Shown piece after piece: positions 7,640 to 16,460 of a DNA stretch of 64,000 nucleotides. Numbering within the stretch: the stretch's first letter is position 1; every line of letters begins with the position of its first letter. The translations under genes and the position numbers were made by a program. The stretch comes from Streptomyces sp. NBC_01255 (lineage in GTDB: Bacteria > Actinomycetota > Actinomycetes > Streptomycetales > Streptomycetaceae), in assembly GCF_036226445.1 (NCBI RefSeq), contig NZ_CP108474.1:930001-994000 (forward strand), in the 5' to 3' direction. Under the pieces are notes generated by a model. The model did not search any database. It was not told the origin of the DNA and saw nothing but the letters and a program-made list of their open reading frames with translations.

Positions 7640-9079
7640 TCAGTCCCGGTAGGCCTCCAACAGGCGCAGCCACGCCTCGCTCAGGGTCGGGTACGACGGT
7701 ACGGCGTGCCAGAGCCGGGCGATCGGGACCTCGCCGACGACGGCGACCGTCGCCGAGTGGAGGAGTTCGCCGATCCCCGGGCCGACGAAGGAGGCGCCGA
7801 GGACGACCTCCCGGTCGAGGTCGACGACCATCCGGGCCTGCCCCCGGTAGCCCTGGGCGTAGAGCCCGGCACCGGCGACCTGCCGCATGTCGACGTCGAC
7901 GGCCCGGACCCGGCGGCCCGCCCGCTCGGCCTCGGCCAGGGTGAGGCCGACGGCGGCCGCCTCGGGGTCGCAGAACACCACCTGCGGCGCGGCGGCGCGG
8001 TCGGCGGTGGCCGCGTGCGCCCCCCAACTCCCGTCGTCCAGCGGCCCGGTGCCCTTCGCGCGGGCCGCGATCGCGGCACCGGCGATCCGGGCCTGGTACT
8101 TGCCCTGGTGGGTCATGAGCGCGCGGTGGTTGACGTCCCCGACCGCGTAGAGCCAGTCGCTGCCGGTGACCCGGAGGCTGTCGTCGACGTCGAGCCAGGA
8201 GCCCGGTTCGAGGCCGACCGTCTCCAGTCCGAGGTCCTCGGTGCGCGGGGCCCGGCCGGTCGCGAAGAGCACCTCGTCGCCCTCGACGTGGTCGCCGCCC
8301 TCCAGGACCACGGTCACCGGGCCGGTGCCCCCGTCGCGTACCACCGCGGCGACCCGGGCACCCGTGCGGACGTCCGCTCCGCGCGACGCGAGGGCCGAGG
8401 CGACGCGCTCGCCGACGAACGGCTCCATCCGGGGCAGCAGCCCCCCGCCCCGCACCAGCATCGTGACCTTCGCGCCGAGGGCCTGCCAGGCGGTGGCCAT
8501 CTCCACCCCGACCACTCCCCCGCCGACCACGGTCAGCCGCGCGGGCACCCGGCCAGCGCTGGTCGCCTCACGGCTGGTCCAGGGCCTGGCCCCGGGCAGG
8601 CCGGGCAGCTCGGGGAGGACGGCGCGGCTACCGGTGCAGACGGCGACCGCGTGCCGGGCGGTGAGGACGTGCTCGTCGCCCTCGGGTCCGGTGACGGCGA
8701 CCCGGCGGGGCCCGGCGAGGCGGCCATGGCCGCGGAAGACCCGTACGCCGATCGAATCCAGCCAGTCGACCTGGCCGTCGTCCTTCCAGTGCCCGACGAC
8801 GGTGTCCCGGTGGCGGAAGACCTCCAGGGCGTCGAGCGGACCGTAGACCGACTCGCGCAGGCCGGCGACCTTGCGGGCGTCGGAGCGGGCGAGTGCGGGG
8901 CGCAGGAGGGCCTTGCTGGGCATGCACGCCCAGTACGAGCACTCACCGCCGATCAGCTCGCTCTCGACGATCGCGGCCGTGAGCCCGGCCGCCCGCACCC
9001 GGTCGACGACGTTCTCGCCGACCGGTCCCGCCCCGAGGACCACGACGTCGTACGCGCTCTCTTCCACCGTTCGTGTCAT
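7640..9079 (-). CDS. FAD-dependent pyridine nucleotide-disulfide oxidoreductase
   Basis: A 479-residue flavoprotein of the dihydrolipoamide dehydrogenase/mercuric reductase group. It shows the FAD dinucleotide-binding motif VVVLGAGPVGE (about 13-23), the redox-active disulfide CSYWACMPSK (two cysteines five apart, about 47-56; the usual form is CLNVGCIPSK), the NAD(P) motif VVGGGVVGVEMA (about 178-189), an FAD-binding LYAVGDVN, and the C-terminal dimer motif HAVPSYPTLSE with the His and Glu of the active site. The ATG (MTRTVEE) begins just before the FAD motif. It is divergent from thioredoxin, but its substrate (dithiol, quinone or metal) cannot be told. Confidence 0.9.
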   Translation of the reverse strand: MTRTVEESAYDVVVLGAGPVGENVVDRVRAAGLTAAIVESELIGGECSYWACMPSKALLRPALARSDARKVAGLRESVYGPLDALEVFRHRDTVVGHWKDDGQVDWLDSIGVRVFRGHGRLAGPRRVAVTGPEGDEHVLTARHAVAVCTGSRAVLPELPGLPGARPWTSREATSAGRVPARLTVVGGGVVGVEMATAWQALGAKVTMLVRGGGLLPRMEPFVGERVASALASRGADVRTGARVAAVVRDGGTGPVTVVLEGGDHVEGDEVLFATGRAPRTEDLGLETVGLEPGSWLDVDDSLRVTGSDWLYAVGDVNHRALMTHQGKYQARIAGAAIAARAKGTGPLDDGSWGAHAATADRAAAPQVVFCDPEAAAVGLTLAEAERAGRRVRAVDVDMRQVAGAGLYAQGYRGQARMVVDLDREVVLGASFVGPGIGELLHSATVAVVGEVPIARLWHAVPSYPTLSEAWLRLLEAYRD

Positions 9080-9194
9080 GATCCCAGTCTGCTGGCAGGG
9101 GTCCGGAATAGCGCGGCTCGATACGCCGTTGTGCCGGGCGAGTCCCCAGGGGACCGTGAGGACACCGCCAGGAGACCCCGAAAGGCAGGCAGGC

Positions 9195-9560
9195 ATGAGC
9201 ACCGTAGAGCTCACCAAGGACAACTTCGACGAGATCGTGAGTGGGAACGGTTTCGTCCTGATCGACTTCTGGGCTTCGTGGTGCGGTCCCTGCCGTCAGT
9301 TCGGCCCGATCTTCGAGGCCGCGTCGGAGCGGCACCAGGACCTGGTCTTCGCGAAGGTGGACACCGAGGCGCAGCAGGAGCTGGCCGCCGCGTTCGAGAT
9401 CCGCTCGATCCCGACGCTGATGATCGTGCGGGACAACGTGGCCGTCTTCGCGCAGCCGGGTGCGCTGCCGGAGGCCGCCCTGGAGGACGTCATCGGGCAG
9501 GCGCGAAAGCTGGACATGGACGAGGTCCGCAAGTCCGTCGAGGCCTCGCAGCAGCAGTGA
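9195..9560 (+). CDS. trxA: Thioredoxin
   Basis: A 121-residue cytosolic thioredoxin. The active site is WASWCGPCR (about 28-36) with both redox cysteines, followed by the cis-proline motif IPTLMI (about 75-80) and the GALP segment in place of the usual GAxP. A C-terminal extension of about 12 residues (DMDEVRKSVEAS) is unusual but mild. It reduces disulfides using electrons from thioredoxin reductase; no reductase gene is adjacent, though the divergent flavoprotein disulfide oxidoreductase is a curious neighbour. A strong terminator hairpin follows at 9582-9619. Streptomyces carry several thioredoxins, so this is one paralogue. Confidence 0.93.
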   Translation: MSTVELTKDNFDEIVSGNGFVLIDFWASWCGPCRQFGPIFEAASERHQDLVFAKVDTEAQQELAAAFEIRSIPTLMIVRDNVAVFAQPGALPEAALEDVIGQARKLDMDEVRKSVEASQQQ

Positions 9561-9581
9561 CGTGACGGCATGACGCCGTGA

Positions 9582-9619
9582 CGAGAGGGGTACGTGGAGA
9601 GCCTCCCGTACCCCTCTCG
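9582..9619. terminator. Bidirectional hairpin between thioredoxin and thiolase genes
   Basis: A perfect 13-bp stem (CGAGAGGGGTACG at 9582-9594 with CGTACCCCTCTCG at 9607-9619) and a 12-base loop, located between two convergent genes. No T-run follows, which is usual in Streptomyces. Confidence 0.85.
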
Positions 9620-9634
9620 CGTACGTGGTGGGGC

Positions 9635-10822
9635 TCAGCGCTCCAGGACCAGCGCGAGGCCCTGGCCCACGCCGATGCAGAGCGCCGCGAGGCCCGTGCC
9701 CGAGCCGGCCGCGGCGAGCTGGTGGGCCACGGAACCGGCGAGACGGGCGCCCGAGGCGCCCAGCGGGTGGCCGATGGCGACCGCGCCGCCGCGCGGGTTC
9801 ACGATCTCCGGGTCGAGTTCCGGCCATTCGGCGAGGCAGCCGAGCGCCTGCGCCGCGAAGGCCTCGTTGAGCTCGAAGGTCGTCAGGTCGGCGAAGGAAC
9901 GTCCCGCCTTCTCCAGCGCCCTCCGGACCGCCGCCACCGGGCCGAGGCCGAAGAGCTGGGGCTCGATGCCGGTGACCGCGGACGTACGGATACGGGCGAG
10001 CGGCTCGCGGCCGGTCTCGCGCAGCCCCTCCTCGTCGACAAGCAGCAGGGCCGCCGCGCCGTCGTTGAGCGGCGAGGAGTTGCCCGCCGTGACGGTGCCG
10101 CCCGTGGGGCGGAAGGACGGCTTGAGCTTGGCGAGCGCCTCCAGGGACGTGGTGTCGCGGATGCACTCGTCCCGGGCGAGGTCCACGCCTGCGTACGGGA
10201 CGACCTCGTCGTCGTACAGCCCCTTCGCCCACGCCTCGGCGGCCTTGCGGTGGCTGGCGAGCGCGAAGGCGTCCTGCCGGTCGCGGGTGAGGCCGTGCTT
10301 GTCGGCGACGAGCTCCGCGCCCTCGCCGAGGGAGACCGTCCACTCGGCGGGCATCCGGGGGTTTGTCATGCGCCAGCCGAGAGTCGTCGAGTGGAGCTGC
10401 TGGTGACCTGCGGGGAAGGCCCGCTCGGGCTTCTGCAGGACCCACGGGGCGCGGGACATGGACTCGACGCCGCCGGCGATGGCGACCGACGCGTCGCCCA
10501 GCGCGATCGCGCGGGCCGCCTGGATGACGGCCTCCATGCCGGAGCCGCAGAGGCGGTTGACGGTGACGCCGGGGACGGAGACGGGCAGTCCGGCGAGCAG
10601 GACGGCCATCCTGGCCACGTCGCGGTTGTCCTCTCCCGCGCCGTTGGCGTCGCCGAAGTAGACGTCGTCGACGCGGGCCGGGTCGAGCGCGGGCGTGCGG
10701 TCGACGAGGGCCCGCACCACGTGGGCGGCGAGGTCGTCCGGGCGCACCCCGGCGAGCGCGCCCCCGAACTTCCCGATCGGTGTGCGGACGGCGTCGACGA
10801 TGTAGACGTCGCGGATGCTCAT
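9635..10822 (-). CDS. Acetyl-CoA acetyltransferase / beta-ketothiolase family
   Basis: A 395-residue thiolase. It has the acylated cysteine in VNRLCGSGMEAV (about 84-95), the motif NEAFAAQALG (about 320-329), GGAVAIGHPLGASGAR (about 345-360, with the catalytic His), and the C-terminal LCIGVGQGLALVLER with the second catalytic cysteine. The start MSIRDVYIVDAVRTPIGKFGG is standard for the thiolase fold. Such enzymes cleave or condense 3-ketoacyl-CoA; the particular chain length or aromatic pathway (for example 3-oxoadipyl-CoA) cannot be fixed here. It is a single gene ending at a shared terminator. Confidence 0.93.
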   Translation of the reverse strand: MSIRDVYIVDAVRTPIGKFGGALAGVRPDDLAAHVVRALVDRTPALDPARVDDVYFGDANGAGEDNRDVARMAVLLAGLPVSVPGVTVNRLCGSGMEAVIQAARAIALGDASVAIAGGVESMSRAPWVLQKPERAFPAGHQQLHSTTLGWRMTNPRMPAEWTVSLGEGAELVADKHGLTRDRQDAFALASHRKAAEAWAKGLYDDEVVPYAGVDLARDECIRDTTSLEALAKLKPSFRPTGGTVTAGNSSPLNDGAAALLLVDEEGLRETGREPLARIRTSAVTGIEPQLFGLGPVAAVRRALEKAGRSFADLTTFELNEAFAAQALGCLAEWPELDPEIVNPRGGAVAIGHPLGASGARLAGSVAHQLAAAGSGTGLAALCIGVGQGLALVLER

Positions 10823-11012
10823 CGGTTCTCTCCCACGTGACCTTCGGAACGACTCTGTTCGCCTGGTGCCTCGCCTGGTGAGGAGACGTTCGTCTCCGGC
10901 GTGCGCCGCCGAGTCTGTGCCCGTCGCCGCGCGGTGTCAACGGGCCTCTTCAGGCCGGACCGGGGGTGGCCCGCAGGGGAGAGTGCCAGGTCAGCCACGG
11001 GAGAACGCCGGG

Positions 11013-11282
11013 TCAGGCGCGCGGCGCCGGGCGGACGAGGGCCGTGAGTCCGTAGTCGAGTTCGCGGCCGTCGACGAGCAGGGCCTCGACCGTCCGCGTC
11101 TCCGGGTCGACGTCGGCGACGATGCCGTGCCCCTCGTACATCGGATATCCGGAGGAGCCGTGCCGCCCGGTGGCCTCGACGACCGCCGTGCGGACGGCGC
11201 TGTCCTCCACGGACGCGCCGCCGCGGTCCTCGACGTGCTCGGGCACCAGCAGGATCTCGAAGCGCTTCGGAACTGTGCTCAT
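11013..11282 (-). CDS. Small hypothetical protein downstream of LacI
   Basis: An 89-residue soluble protein without recognised motifs: slightly acidic, rich in Val and Glu, no signal peptide or membrane span. It begins 17 bp after the stop of the LacI-type regulator on the same strand, so the two are probably cotranscribed. The coding pattern (third-position GC) supports a real gene. I do not recognise the family. Confidence 0.6.
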   Translation of the reverse strand: MSTVPKRFEILLVPEHVEDRGGASVEDSAVRTAVVEATGRHGSSGYPMYEGHGIVADVDPETRTVEALLVDGRELDYGLTALVRPAPRA

Positions 11283-11299
11283 GTCCCGACGCTAAGCGC

Positions 11300-12334
11300 T
11301 CAGCTGGACTCCCGCCGGACGACCCGCGACTCCAGCAGGCGGCGGGGGCGCGGCGGGACGTCCTCGTCCCGCACGGCGCGGTCGACCAGCTCGGCCAGCT
11401 CCCGGCCGAGGACCATGTCGATGTGGACGGTGCTCAGCCGCGGCCGCAGCAGCCGGCCGAGGAGCAGGTCGTCGGCGCCGACGACGGCCGTCTCGTCCGG
11501 TACGGAGATCCCGGCGTCCTGGAGGGCCCGCATCAGGAGCATCGCGTACTCGTCGTTGTACGCGAACACGCCGTCCAGCCCGAGCTCGCGCCACCGTCCG
11601 GCCAGCTCCTCCGCCGACTCCTCGTCGTACCGCAGGGGAAGGGGCACGACGGTGGCACCGGTGCCCTCGGCCGCGCGCCGCGCGCCGTCGAGGCGGGGCT
11701 GCGAGAACATCCCGAGGCCCGGCTCCTCCGGGACGACGACGCCGATCCGGCGCCGGCCGCTCTCGACGAGGTGGGCGGTGGCGACCTCGCCGACCCGGCC
11801 CTGGTCCATGACGAGGGAGTGGGTGCCCTCGACCTGCTGGGTGCCGAGCGTGATCACCGCGCGCGCCCCGGAGCGCTTGAGGAGCTCGACCGCCTGCTCC
11901 GTGAGCTCGACCTCACCGAGCGAGACCACGGCGACCGGCCGCAGCTCGGCCCAGGCCCGGGCCGCCTCGTCGGACTTCAGGCCGATGCTGCCGTACTGCA
12001 CGACCGTGTAGTCGAGGCGCCGCAGCTCCCACTGGAGATCGCTGAAGAACTGGCTGTAGAGCGGGCCCACAGGGATGTGGGCGCTCGGCAGCAGCACCAT
12101 CCGGCTGTGGCCGGCACGCAGGCTGCGGGCCGCCGCGTGGGGGACGTACCCCAGCTCCTCGGCCGCCTCGCGCACCCGCTGACGGGTGGGCTCGCTGATC
12201 CGGACGGCCGAGGTGTTGTTCAGCACGTACGAGACGGTGGCCCGGGAGACGCCCGCGAGGCGCGCGACGTCGGCACTGGTCGGGACCGCGCGCCCGGTGG
12301 GGCGCTCGGGGGACTGTTCGGTTGAGTGGCTCAT
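11300..12334 (-). CDS. LacI family transcriptional regulator
   Basis: A 344-residue repressor. The N-terminal helix-turn-helix and hinge are typical: TSADVARLAGVSRATVSYVLNN (split: TSADVARLAGVS, RATVSYVLNN) with TRQRVREAAEELGYVPHAAARSLR after it (TRQRVREAAEELGY, VPHAAARSLR). A periplasmic-binding-protein-like sensor domain fills residues 75-340, with VFAYNDEYAMLLMRAL and AVVGADDL. The ATG (MSHSTEQ) is chosen; a TTG eight codons upstream is possible. It is divergent from an MFS transporter and probably controls it in response to a sugar or related ligand through the palindrome at 12409-12429. Confidence 0.92.
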   Translation of the reverse strand: MSHSTEQSPERPTGRAVPTSADVARLAGVSRATVSYVLNNTSAVRISEPTRQRVREAAEELGYVPHAAARSLRAGHSRMVLLPSAHIPVGPLYSQFFSDLQWELRRLDYTVVQYGSIGLKSDEAARAWAELRPVAVVSLGEVELTEQAVELLKRSGARAVITLGTQQVEGTHSLVMDQGRVGEVATAHLVESGRRRIGVVVPEEPGLGMFSQPRLDGARRAAEGTGATVVPLPLRYDEESAEELAGRWRELGLDGVFAYNDEYAMLLMRALQDAGISVPDETAVVGADDLLLGRLLRPRLSTVHIDMVLGRELAELVDRAVRDEDVPPRPRRLLESRVVRRESS

Positions 12335-12408
12335 CGCTCCGGCATCTTTCCAGAACAATCCGGCACAGGGTCTGGCGGATGGCCTGATTTGAGTGCTACA
12401 CAGTGCTC

Positions 12409-12429
12409 ACACGTGTCACTGACACGTGT
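12409..12429. promoter_or_regulatory. Perfect 21-bp palindrome between lacI-type gene and MFS gene
   Basis: Arms ACACGTGTCA (12409-12418) and TGACACGTGT (12420-12429) flank a single C. Each arm contains the hexamer CACGTG, itself a palindrome, so the site is a palindrome of palindromes. It sits in the divergent spacer, 62 bp before the MFS start, and is the natural operator for the LacI-type protein. Confidence 0.7.
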
Positions 12430-12490
12430 AACTCTATCGCTCAATCCGCTCTTCGCCCCCTCATCGGGCGATCTCTCCCAGGAGGGCAAT

Positions 12491-13771
12491 GTGGCCCTTT
12501 CCTCCCCCGGAACCGGCTCCGGCACCGGCACCGCCGGCCCCGACGCCGCCACGACCGGCCCCGACTCCCCCGCGGCCGGCGGGCCGACGCGGGGCCTGCT
12601 GCCCCTGCTCCTCGCCGGCAACTCGGCGATGTACACCCTGTACATCGGCGTCGGCGGCATGCTCCTCGCGCTCCAGGTCGAGTCCATCGACCCCGCGAAC
12701 AAGGTGGCGAACTTCGGCCTCGTCGCCGGTGTGTCCGCGATCTTCGCCACGGTCTTCAACCCGGTCGCGGGCGCACTCTCGGACCGGTCCGGGCGGCGCA
12801 ACCCGTGGATCCTCGGCGGCGGCCTGCTCGCCCTCCCCGTGATGCTGCTCCTCGGCAGCGTCCACACGATCCTGCTGGTCACGATCGCCTGGTGCCTCGG
12901 CCAGGCCGTCATGAACATCTACCAGGCGGCCATCACCTCCGTGGTGCCCGACCGGGTCCCGATGGCCGCGCGCGGCAAGGCCTCGGCGGCCGTCGGCCTC
13001 GGCCTGCCCATCGGCTCGACGATCGGCGCCCTCATCGGCGCGGCCTACTCCGACGACTACCGGACGGGCTACCTCGTCTTCGGTGCGATCGTCGCCGCAA
13101 CGGCCGTGCTGTTCAGCACCTGTGCCCGCGAGGAGCGCATGCCCCCGAAGGCGCCGCTGCCGGTCAAGCAGCAGATCGCGGCCTTCGGCAGTGCCCTCAA
13201 GGACCATGACTTCCGCTGGGCGTTCATCGGCCGGGCCCTGCTGGTCCTCGGCTACTTCGCCGTGGCCGGATTCCAGCTGTACATCCTCAAGGACCACACC
13301 GAGCTGCCCGCCGGGCTGAAGCCCGAGGAGGCCGTGGCCATCCTCATGCCGCTCAACGCGGTCGCCATGGTGGTCTCCACCGTGCTCGGCGGCTGGCTGT
13401 CCGACCGCTACGACCGCCGCAAGCTCTTCGTGGGCGCCTCGGCGGCGCTCGCCGCCGTCGCGCTGGTCATCCCGGCCGTCTCGACGAGCTGGACCGCGAT
13501 GCTCGCCTTCTCGGTCGTCAACGGCCTCGGCTTCGGCTGCTACATGGCCGTCGACACCGCGCTGGTGACCATGGTGCTGCCCAAGGCCGAGGACGCGGCC
13601 CGGGACATGGGCGTCCTCAACGTCGCCAACGCCGGCCCCCAGATCATCGCCCCCTTTGTGGCCTCGCTCATCGTCTCGCTGAGTGGCGGATACACGGCCC
13701 TGTTCCTGGTGGCGGCCGTACTGTCGGTGCTCGGCGCGCTCGCCGTGCGCCCCATCCGCAGCGTGCGCTGA
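12491..13771 (+). CDS. MFS transporter
   Basis: A 426-residue membrane protein with twelve predicted helices. The loop 2-3 signature GALSDRSGRRNPW (about 95-107) and its half-repeat GGWLSDRYDRRKLF (about 300-313) identify the major facilitator superfamily. The GTG start has GGAGGG five bases upstream. The N-terminal 30 residues are Gly/Thr/Pro-rich and cytoplasmic. It is divergent from a LacI-type regulator, which suggests carbohydrate or polyol transport (inference). A strong hairpin follows the stop codon. Confidence 0.9.
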   Translation: MALSSPGTGSGTGTAGPDAATTGPDSPAAGGPTRGLLPLLLAGNSAMYTLYIGVGGMLLALQVESIDPANKVANFGLVAGVSAIFATVFNPVAGALSDRSGRRNPWILGGGLLALPVMLLLGSVHTILLVTIAWCLGQAVMNIYQAAITSVVPDRVPMAARGKASAAVGLGLPIGSTIGALIGAAYSDDYRTGYLVFGAIVAATAVLFSTCAREERMPPKAPLPVKQQIAAFGSALKDHDFRWAFIGRALLVLGYFAVAGFQLYILKDHTELPAGLKPEEAVAILMPLNAVAMVVSTVLGGWLSDRYDRRKLFVGASAALAAVALVIPAVSTSWTAMLAFSVVNGLGFGCYMAVDTALVTMVLPKAEDAARDMGVLNVANAGPQIIAPFVASLIVSLSGGYTALFLVAAVLSVLGALAVRPIRSVR

Positions 13772-13802
13772 CCCCCGGTCGGCGCCCGCCCGGGGGTGTC
13801 CG

Positions 13803-13835
13803 GCGGATCAGGGCCTGCCGATGCCCCTGATCCGC
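13803..13835 (+). terminator. Hairpin after MFS gene
   Basis: An 11-bp perfect stem (GCGGATCAGGG at 13803-13813, CCCTGATCCGC at 13825-13835) with an 11-base loop lies 31 bp after the MFS stop and ahead of the hydrolase gene on the same strand. Confidence 0.75.
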
Positions 13836-13878
13836 GGGACGCCCCCGTACCCGTCGCACCGTTCAGAGAGGCAGCACC

Positions 13879-14586
13879 GTGCACCTGCACACCACCACGT
13901 GGGGATCCGGTGACCGGATCGCCCTGCTCGTCCACGGCCTCATGGCCGACCACCGCACCTGGCGGCGGGTCGGACCGGCCCTCGCCTCGCGGGGCTACCG
14001 GGTGATCGCCGTGGACCTGCGGGGGCACGGGGCGAGTGCCCGGGCGGCGGGACCCGAGGAGTACCGGCCGGAGGACTACGCCGACGACCTCGTCGAGAAC
14101 CTCCCGGCCGGGGCCGAACTGGCCGTCGGGCACTCCCTCGGCGGGCTCGCCCTCGTCCGGGCCGTGGAGCGCCTCACACCCGCCCGCGCGGTGTACGCGG
14201 ACCCGGCCTGGCACCTGAGGCGCGGTCCCGACGGGTACGTGCCGGAGCTCTTCGTCCGGGGCAAGTCCTTCTCCCGGGACCTCGTGAAGGGGTTCAACCC
14301 GCGCTGGTCGGACGACGACCTCGACACCGAGATGGCGTCGGTACGCGTCTGGGACGAGCGATCGGCGTACGGCCTGGTCGGCGTCACCGGTACGGACATG
14401 TGGCCGGTACGGCCCACCGTCCCCTCCCTCGTCACGCTCGCCGACCCGAGCCTGCTGATCTCCGCCGACGACGCCCGGATGCTGGAGGGGCGCGGCTTCA
14501 CCCTGCGGACCGTCGCGGGCGCCGGGCACACGATCCACCGGGACGACTTCGACGGGTTCATGTCCGCGCTGGACGACTGGATCTGA
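13879..14586 (+). CDS. Alpha/beta hydrolase fold protein
   Basis: A 235-residue cytosolic alpha/beta hydrolase. Features are the oxyanion-hole HG motif LLVHGLMADHRTW (about 15-27), DLRGHGASA (about 47-55), the nucleophile elbow GHSLGG (Ser about 86) and the C-terminal catalytic histidine in VAGAGHTIHRDD (about 213-224). The start is a GTG after AGAGAGG. Esterase or related activity is expected; no substrate is evident. It precedes the NfeD-like gene by 14 bp, so the three genes to 16322 may share a transcript. Confidence 0.88.
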   Translation: MHLHTTTWGSGDRIALLVHGLMADHRTWRRVGPALASRGYRVIAVDLRGHGASARAAGPEEYRPEDYADDLVENLPAGAELAVGHSLGGLALVRAVERLTPARAVYADPAWHLRRGPDGYVPELFVRGKSFSRDLVKGFNPRWSDDDLDTEMASVRVWDERSAYGLVGVTGTDMWPVRPTVPSLVTLADPSLLISADDARMLEGRGFTLRTVAGAGHTIHRDDFDGFMSALDDWI

Positions 14587-14600
14587 CGTACCGTTCATCC

Positions 14601-14831
14601 ATGGACGACGCGTCGATGGACTCCTCGATGGTGGGACTGCTGGGCCGGGTGACCGGCCCGGTCGGGCCCGGCCTCGTCGGCGAGGTGATCGTCCGGATCC
14701 GGGGCGGCGCCGAGCACTTCCTCGCCTATCCGGCCTCGCCGAAGGAACGGATCGAGACCGGAACGGTCGTGATGGTCATGGAACATCTCCCTCCGCGCAC
14801 CGTCTATGTCACAGCCGCGTACGACAGTTGA
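14601..14831 (+). CDS. NfeD-like OB-fold small protein
   Basis: A 76-residue protein with the beta-rich pattern GLLGRVTGPVGPGLVGEVIVRI followed by TGTVVMVMEHLPPRTVYVTA (given as short pieces: LGRVTGPVGP, GEVIVRIRGG, GTVVMVMEHLPP), resembling the soluble OB-fold C-terminal domain of NfeD. NfeD-type genes typically lie next to flotillin/SPFH genes, exactly as here, 81 bp upstream. It lacks the transmembrane and protease parts of long NfeD proteins. It likely works with the flotillin in membrane microdomain organisation. Confidence 0.7.
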   Translation: MDDASMDSSMVGLLGRVTGPVGPGLVGEVIVRIRGGAEHFLAYPASPKERIETGTVVMVMEHLPPRTVYVTAAYDS

Positions 14832-14912
14832 CCGAACCGTTGAGTGGCGCCCATCACAGGCGCACACTCCCTTCACCGGGTCCGCACGGCTCCGGTGAAG
14901 GGGGAACTGCCC

Positions 14913-16322
14913 ATGGGCATCGGCATTCTGGCGGGCGTCGTCGTCGGCGCCTTCGTCCTTCTGATCGTCGTCTTCAAGATGATGTGGCGCGTCGCGGAAC
15001 CCAACGAGGCGCTGATCATCTCCGGTTCCAACCACAAGAACGAGGGCCTCGGCGCGGGGATGGGGTTCCGGATCGTCACCGGTCGCGGCACCCTCGTGAT
15101 GCCCGGCGTCCAGGCGGTGCGCAAGCTCTCGCTCGACCTCAACGAGACCCAGTTGTCCGTCGAATGCGTCACCCACCAGGGCATTCCGCTCAAGGTCCGC
15201 GGTGTGGTGATCTTCAAGGTCGGTGACGACTTCGTGTCGATCGCCAACGCCGCGCGCCGCTTCCTCGACCAGCAGAAGCTCATGAGCGAGCGGGTGCACA
15301 TCGTCTTCGCCGGTCATCTCCGCGCCATCGTCGGCGGGTTGACCGTGGAGGACATGATCCGTGACCGGGAGAAGCTGACCGGACAGGCCCGTTCGGCCTG
15401 TGGCACGGAGATGGAGAAGCTCGGTCTGATCGTCGACTCGCTGCAGATCCACGAGATCGAGGACCCGACCGGGTACATCAAGAACCTGGCCGCCCCGCAC
15501 GCCGCCGCCGTCCAGCGGGACGCGCGGATCGCGCAGGCGGAGGCGAACCGGCGGGCGACCGAGGCCGAGCAGATGGCCGCGGCGCGGATGTCGGAGGCGA
15601 CCCGCGACAGCGAGATCCTCCAGGCGGGCTACCAGGCCGAGCGGGACCAGGCCTCGGCCACGGCCCGTCAGGCCGGCCCGCTCGCCGACGCGGCCTCGCG
15701 CCAGGAGGTCGTGGTCCAGGAGACCCGGGTGGCCGAGCTGGAGGGCCACCGCAAGGAGCAGCAGCTCCAGGCGGAGGTCCGCAAGCCGGCCGACGCCATG
15801 GCGTACGAGACCCGGACGCTGGCCATGGCCGAGCGTGACGCCCGGATCTCGGCGGCCGAGGCCGACGCGAAGGAGACCGAGCTGGCGAGCGCGGCCAAGG
15901 CGACGGCCACCCGGCTCACCGGTGAGGCCGAGGCGGCGGCGCAGCACGCGAAGGGGCTCGCGATCGCCGAGGCGACCCGGGCGAAGGGCCTGGCGGAGGC
16001 CGAGTCGATCAAGGCGCGTGCGGCGGCGCTCGCGGAGAACCAGGAGGCGGTCGTCGCCCAGCAGCTGGCCGAGAAGTGGCCGGAGATCGTGTCGGCCGGC
16101 GCGTCGGCCTTCGGGAACGTCGACCAGATGGTGCTGCTGAACGGCGCCGACGGGATGGCGGATGTCTTCGCCAAGGCGCTGACCATGGGCGGGACCGGTC
16201 TCGGTCTGGCCCGGCAGCTGCTCGCCACGATGAACCCGGGCGCGCCCGAGCGGCTCGGTGGGGTGCCGCCGGCTCCCCGATCGGAGGAGAGCGTGGAGAT
16301 CACGGTCGGCGACGCGGAGTAG
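14913..16322 (+). CDS. Flotillin/SPFH family membrane scaffold protein
   Basis: A 469-residue protein with one N-terminal membrane segment (ILAGVVVGAFVLLIVVFKMM, about 4-23), an SPFH/band-7 domain (about 30-200, with PNEALIISGS and IHEIEDPTGYIKNLAAPHAA), and a long Ala/Glu-rich coiled coil with repeated EA dyads (about 200-400), as in flotillins such as B. subtilis YuaG/FloT. The ATG (MGIGILAGVV) was chosen over an upstream in-frame ATG because the membrane segment begins there. Flotillins organise functional membrane microdomains and act with NfeD-type partners, here encoded immediately upstream. Confidence 0.9.
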   Translation: MGIGILAGVVVGAFVLLIVVFKMMWRVAEPNEALIISGSNHKNEGLGAGMGFRIVTGRGTLVMPGVQAVRKLSLDLNETQLSVECVTHQGIPLKVRGVVIFKVGDDFVSIANAARRFLDQQKLMSERVHIVFAGHLRAIVGGLTVEDMIRDREKLTGQARSACGTEMEKLGLIVDSLQIHEIEDPTGYIKNLAAPHAAAVQRDARIAQAEANRRATEAEQMAAARMSEATRDSEILQAGYQAERDQASATARQAGPLADAASRQEVVVQETRVAELEGHRKEQQLQAEVRKPADAMAYETRTLAMAERDARISAAEADAKETELASAAKATATRLTGEAEAAAQHAKGLAIAEATRAKGLAEAESIKARAAALAENQEAVVAQQLAEKWPEIVSAGASAFGNVDQMVLLNGADGMADVFAKALTMGGTGLGLARQLLATMNPGAPERLGGVPPAPRSEESVEITVGDAE

Positions 16323-16356
16323 CCGGAACCACCGGACGCGACGAGCGACCCGCGCG

Positions 16357-16389
16357 ACGGGCCCGGTGCCGTCATGGCGCCGGGCCCGT
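16357..16389 (+). terminator. Hairpin after flotillin gene
   Basis: A 14-bp stem with one G-T pair (ACGGGCCCGGTGCC at 16357-16370, GGCGCCGGGCCCGT at 16376-16389) and a 5-base loop, 34 bp after the flotillin stop codon. Confidence 0.8.
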
Positions 16390-16460
16390 TCGTGCGATCC
16401 CCTGGCCTTGGTGGAGGCCTGGCCGCTGTGCGCGGGCCTGGCCTCAGTAGTGGCCTGGCC

